From Flavobacterium arcticum (lineage in GTDB: Bacteria; Bacteroidota; Bacteroidia; Flavobacteriales; Flavobacteriaceae): a DNA stretch of 64,000 nt. Every line of letters starts with the position of its first letter. Position 1 is the stretch's first letter. Below, one piece after another: positions 62,513-64,000 of this stretch. The notes under the pieces were generated by a model, which was not told the origin of the DNA, made no database searches, and saw only the letters and a list, made by a program, of their open reading frames with translations. The position numbers and the translations under genes were made by a program. The stretch lies in assembly GCF_003344925.1 (NCBI RefSeq), contig NZ_CP031188.1:1610501-1674500 (forward strand), given 5' to 3'.

Positions 62513-62542
62513 TTGATTGATTAATAAATAGTTGTATATTTG
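62513..62542 (+). promoter_or_regulatory. Promoter of rplU-rpmA
   Basis: TTG (62513-62515), 19-base spacer and a perfect TATATTTG (62535-62542). The expected start near 62547 leaves a leader of about 27 bases to the rplU ATG. Confidence 0.75.
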
Positions 62543-62573
62543 CAACCTTAAAATTTTAATAAACCATATTGTT

Positions 62574-62939
62574 ATGTACGCAATCGTAGAGATAGCAGGG
62601 CAACAATTTAAAGTTAGCAAAGACCAAAAAGTTTACGTTCACCGTTTAGAAGGTAAAGAAGGAGATGCAATTACATTTGCAAAAGTTCTTTTACTTGATG
62701 ATAACGGAAATGTGACTATAGGCGCCCCCGCTATAGAAGGAGCTTCAGTAGAAGCCAAAGTGCTTCAGCACTTAAAAGGAGATAAAGTAATCGTTTTCAA
62801 AAAGAAAAGAAGAAAAGGTTACAAAGTTAAAAACGGACACCGTCAGTCTTTAACTCAAATTTCTATTTCGGGCATTACTGCTCCGGGAGCAAAAAAGAAA
62901 GCAACGAAAAAAGCGGCAGCTGAAGAAGCTGCAGAATAA
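62574..62939 (+). CDS. rplU: 50S ribosomal protein L21
   Basis: A 121-residue ribosomal protein bL21. MYAIVEIAGQQFKVSKDQKVYVHRLEG starts the family, and VIVFKKKRRKGYKVKNGHRQ is the L21 signature near residue 80. A Lys/Ala/Glu-rich tail of about 20 residues extends beyond the E. coli protein, as is common in Bacteroidota. I start at ATG 62574; a longer frame begins inside the promoter. rpmA follows by 25 bases. Confidence 0.97.
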   Translation: MYAIVEIAGQQFKVSKDQKVYVHRLEGKEGDAITFAKVLLLDDNGNVTIGAPAIEGASVEAKVLQHLKGDKVIVFKKKRRKGYKVKNGHRQSLTQISISGITAPGAKKKATKKAAAEEAAE

Positions 62940-62964
62940 TATTAACAATTAAAACTAAAACATC

Positions 62965-63225
62965 ATGGCTCACAAGAAAGGTGTCGGTAGTTCTAAGAAT
63001 GGTAGAGAATCAGAATCGAAACGTTTAGGTGTTAAGATTTATGGAGGTCAAGCTGCCATTGCCGGTAACATTATAGTAAGGCAAAGAGGTTCTAAACACA
63101 ACCCAGGTGAAAATGTTTACATGGGTAAAGATCATACTTTACATGCTAAAGTTGACGGTGTTGTGAAATTCCAGAAAAAAAGAGATGATAAGTCTTTTGT
63201 ATCTGTAGTTCCATTTGAAGCTTAA
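62965..63225 (+). CDS. rpmA: 50S ribosomal protein L27
   Basis: An 86-residue bL27 with the start [19 protein letters not shown] and the signature [21 protein letters not shown]. The N-terminus begins directly at the AHKKG form, so no cleavable Firmicutes-type extension is present. Second gene of the rplU-rpmA unit, ending at a hairpin terminator. Confidence 0.98.
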   Translation: MAHKKGVGSSKNGRESESKRLGVKIYGGQAAIAGNIIVRQRGSKHNPGENVYMGKDHTLHAKVDGVVKFQKKRDDKSFVSVVPFEA

Positions 63226-63250
63226 GACATAAGAAAAAGAAAAATTATAT

Positions 63251-63284
63251 AAAAACCCGCTCTTAATACAAGAGCGGGTTTTTT
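63251..63284. terminator. Intrinsic terminator after rpmA, bidirectional
   Basis: AAAAACCCGCTCTT and AAGAGCGGGTTTTTT form a strong stem; the convergent small membrane protein gene can use it too. Confidence 0.88.
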
Positions 63285-63296
63285 GTTGTTTACTAT

Positions 63297-63767
63297 TTAA
63301 AGCGTTTTAGCTATAATAATATGCCACTTTTTTATGAGCTTCAACTCTTCATCTACCTGTAAGCTAATGTTAGCGTCAAAAAATAAAATACGGATTTCAT
63401 CTTCTGGATGAGTTTTTATAAAAGAAAGTTCTAACTTACGGACAGCCATTGGCTCTATATCTTCGTTTTCTAATACTCTGCTAGCGTTTACTATACGGCA
63501 TTGCTTTATTGTATTAAGGTTTATTTGTACAGCCTCTTTAGTAGGAGCTTCTATGAAAAAGAGTGTTTTATTGGTACTATCAATTCCTATAGCCGATTGG
63601 TTCCATATATCATATTGTTCTATGGTACACCATTTGTCTTTTGCAGTCTTTAATAATTTATTTAATATTACCTTTTCTTCATTTTTTCTTTTGGTTTGTG
63701 CTAATACGAGTGGTATAAAAATAAGGATAAAAATAGCAATCCCTATTATAATTGTTCCTGTTTCCAT
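63297..63767 (-). CDS. Membrane-anchored protein of unknown function
   Basis: A 156-residue protein with one N-terminal membrane helix (TIIIGIAIFILIFIPLVLAQ) followed by a soluble domain of mixed alpha/beta character (TAKDKWCTIEQYDIWNQSAIGID, LFFIEAPTKEAVQINLNTIKQC, RKLELSFIKTHPEDEIRILFF, KLIKKWHIIIAKTL). The domain looks like a PH-like or immunoglobulin-like small fold, which I cannot name. It is monocistronic, and from 63768 to the window end (233 bases) I see no further gene. Confidence 0.7.
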   Translation of the reverse strand: METGTIIIGIAIFILIFIPLVLAQTKRKNEEKVILNKLLKTAKDKWCTIEQYDIWNQSAIGIDSTNKTLFFIEAPTKEAVQINLNTIKQCRIVNASRVLENEDIEPMAVRKLELSFIKTHPEDEIRILFFDANISLQVDEELKLIKKWHIIIAKTL

Positions 63768-64000
63768 TGTTTTTAATATTGTATATAATGCGTTATGAGG
63801 TCATTGCGTATGCAAGACCCTGTTGTTATTTAAGATTTGTAAAACGATTGTTTGTATAGTTTTACCAAAAATAATGGAAGGGGAAAATGAGGTCTGATTT
63901 TCGGTAGCGGACAATAATATTTTTTGAGTATAAAAAATAATTACTACCGTTTTGTAACCAGTGTTCTTTTACAGCGCTGTTATTAATTAAAAGTGCTGTA

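Noticed and set aside
62532..62573. Longer N-terminus for ribosomal protein L21
   Set aside because: The extension begins inside a perfect two-box promoter, and the family starts at MYAIVEIAG.
1..64000. CRISPR array, IS element, prophage or integron
   Set aside because: I found no regularly spaced direct repeats, transposase, integrase or phage structural genes in the window.

Overview
The window is a single contig stretch from a low-GC member of the Bacteroidota, very probably a Flavobacteriaceae genus such as Flavobacterium. The reasons are: (i) the gliding genes gldE and gldD lie next to mutY and ssb, (ii) two secreted proteins end in type IX secretion (T9SS type A) sorting domains, (iii) promoters fit the Bacteroidota consensus TTG-N(17-23)-TAnnTTTG, (iv) Shine-Dalgarno sequences are not evident, and (v) many families restricted to this phylum occur (DUF3078, DUF5777, DUF4256, DUF3109, a small basic bL38-like ribosomal protein). 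I see no IS element, phage, CRISPR array or integron. The window is mostly chromosomal core with a few accessory insertions.

Layout. 1-5.3 kb: the tail of a T9SS adhesin-like protein, an enoyl-CoA hydratase, tRNA-Ala(GGC), DUF4256, a BrkB-type membrane protein and rlmF. 5.3-7.4 kb: a minus-strand TetR / AhpD-like / Tat-exported HAD module with two matching palindromic operators. 7.5-12.5 kb: a plus-strand run of a membrane OB-fold protein, a DUF5777 outer-membrane barrel, a haem-c lipoprotein, YceI, an ankyrin protein and a T9SS-exported DOMON protein. I read this as an uncharacterised cell-surface redox system, and it is the main candidate for something new. 12.6-24.9 kb: a large barrel-like surface protein, aspartate kinase, a GNAT acetyltransferase, fructose-1,6-bisphosphatase, TerB-like, dCMP deaminase, an S41 protease, a metal-binding HMA protein, a truncated thioredoxin-reductase-like flavoprotein and MarC. 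24.9-36.3 kb: DUF3109, a frameshifted methyltransferase, nrdB-nrdA, RDD, dgt, DUF3078, dxs and tadA; the nrd, dgt and dCMP deaminase genes all act on deoxynucleotide pools. 36.4-45.6 kb: an alpha-2-macroglobulin lipoprotein and pbpC (a known defence and peptidoglycan pair) separated by an AT-rich SLATT-like 2TM gene, then lspA. 45.7-57.3 kb: a DksA-like protein and ileS, an LRR-like lipoprotein, yegP, RNase G, HU plus the bL38-like gene, and the mutY-ssb-gldE-gldD locus. 57.3-64 kb: an HMA lipoprotein, EamA, an active/inactive M16 peptidase pair, rplU-rpmA and a small membrane protein.

Most transcription units end in clear intrinsic hairpins, several of them shared by convergent genes. Start codons were moved downstream from the longest possible reading frame wherever a promoter element, a signal peptide or the family N-terminus required it. 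All functional assignments come from reading motifs by eye; no database search was run.
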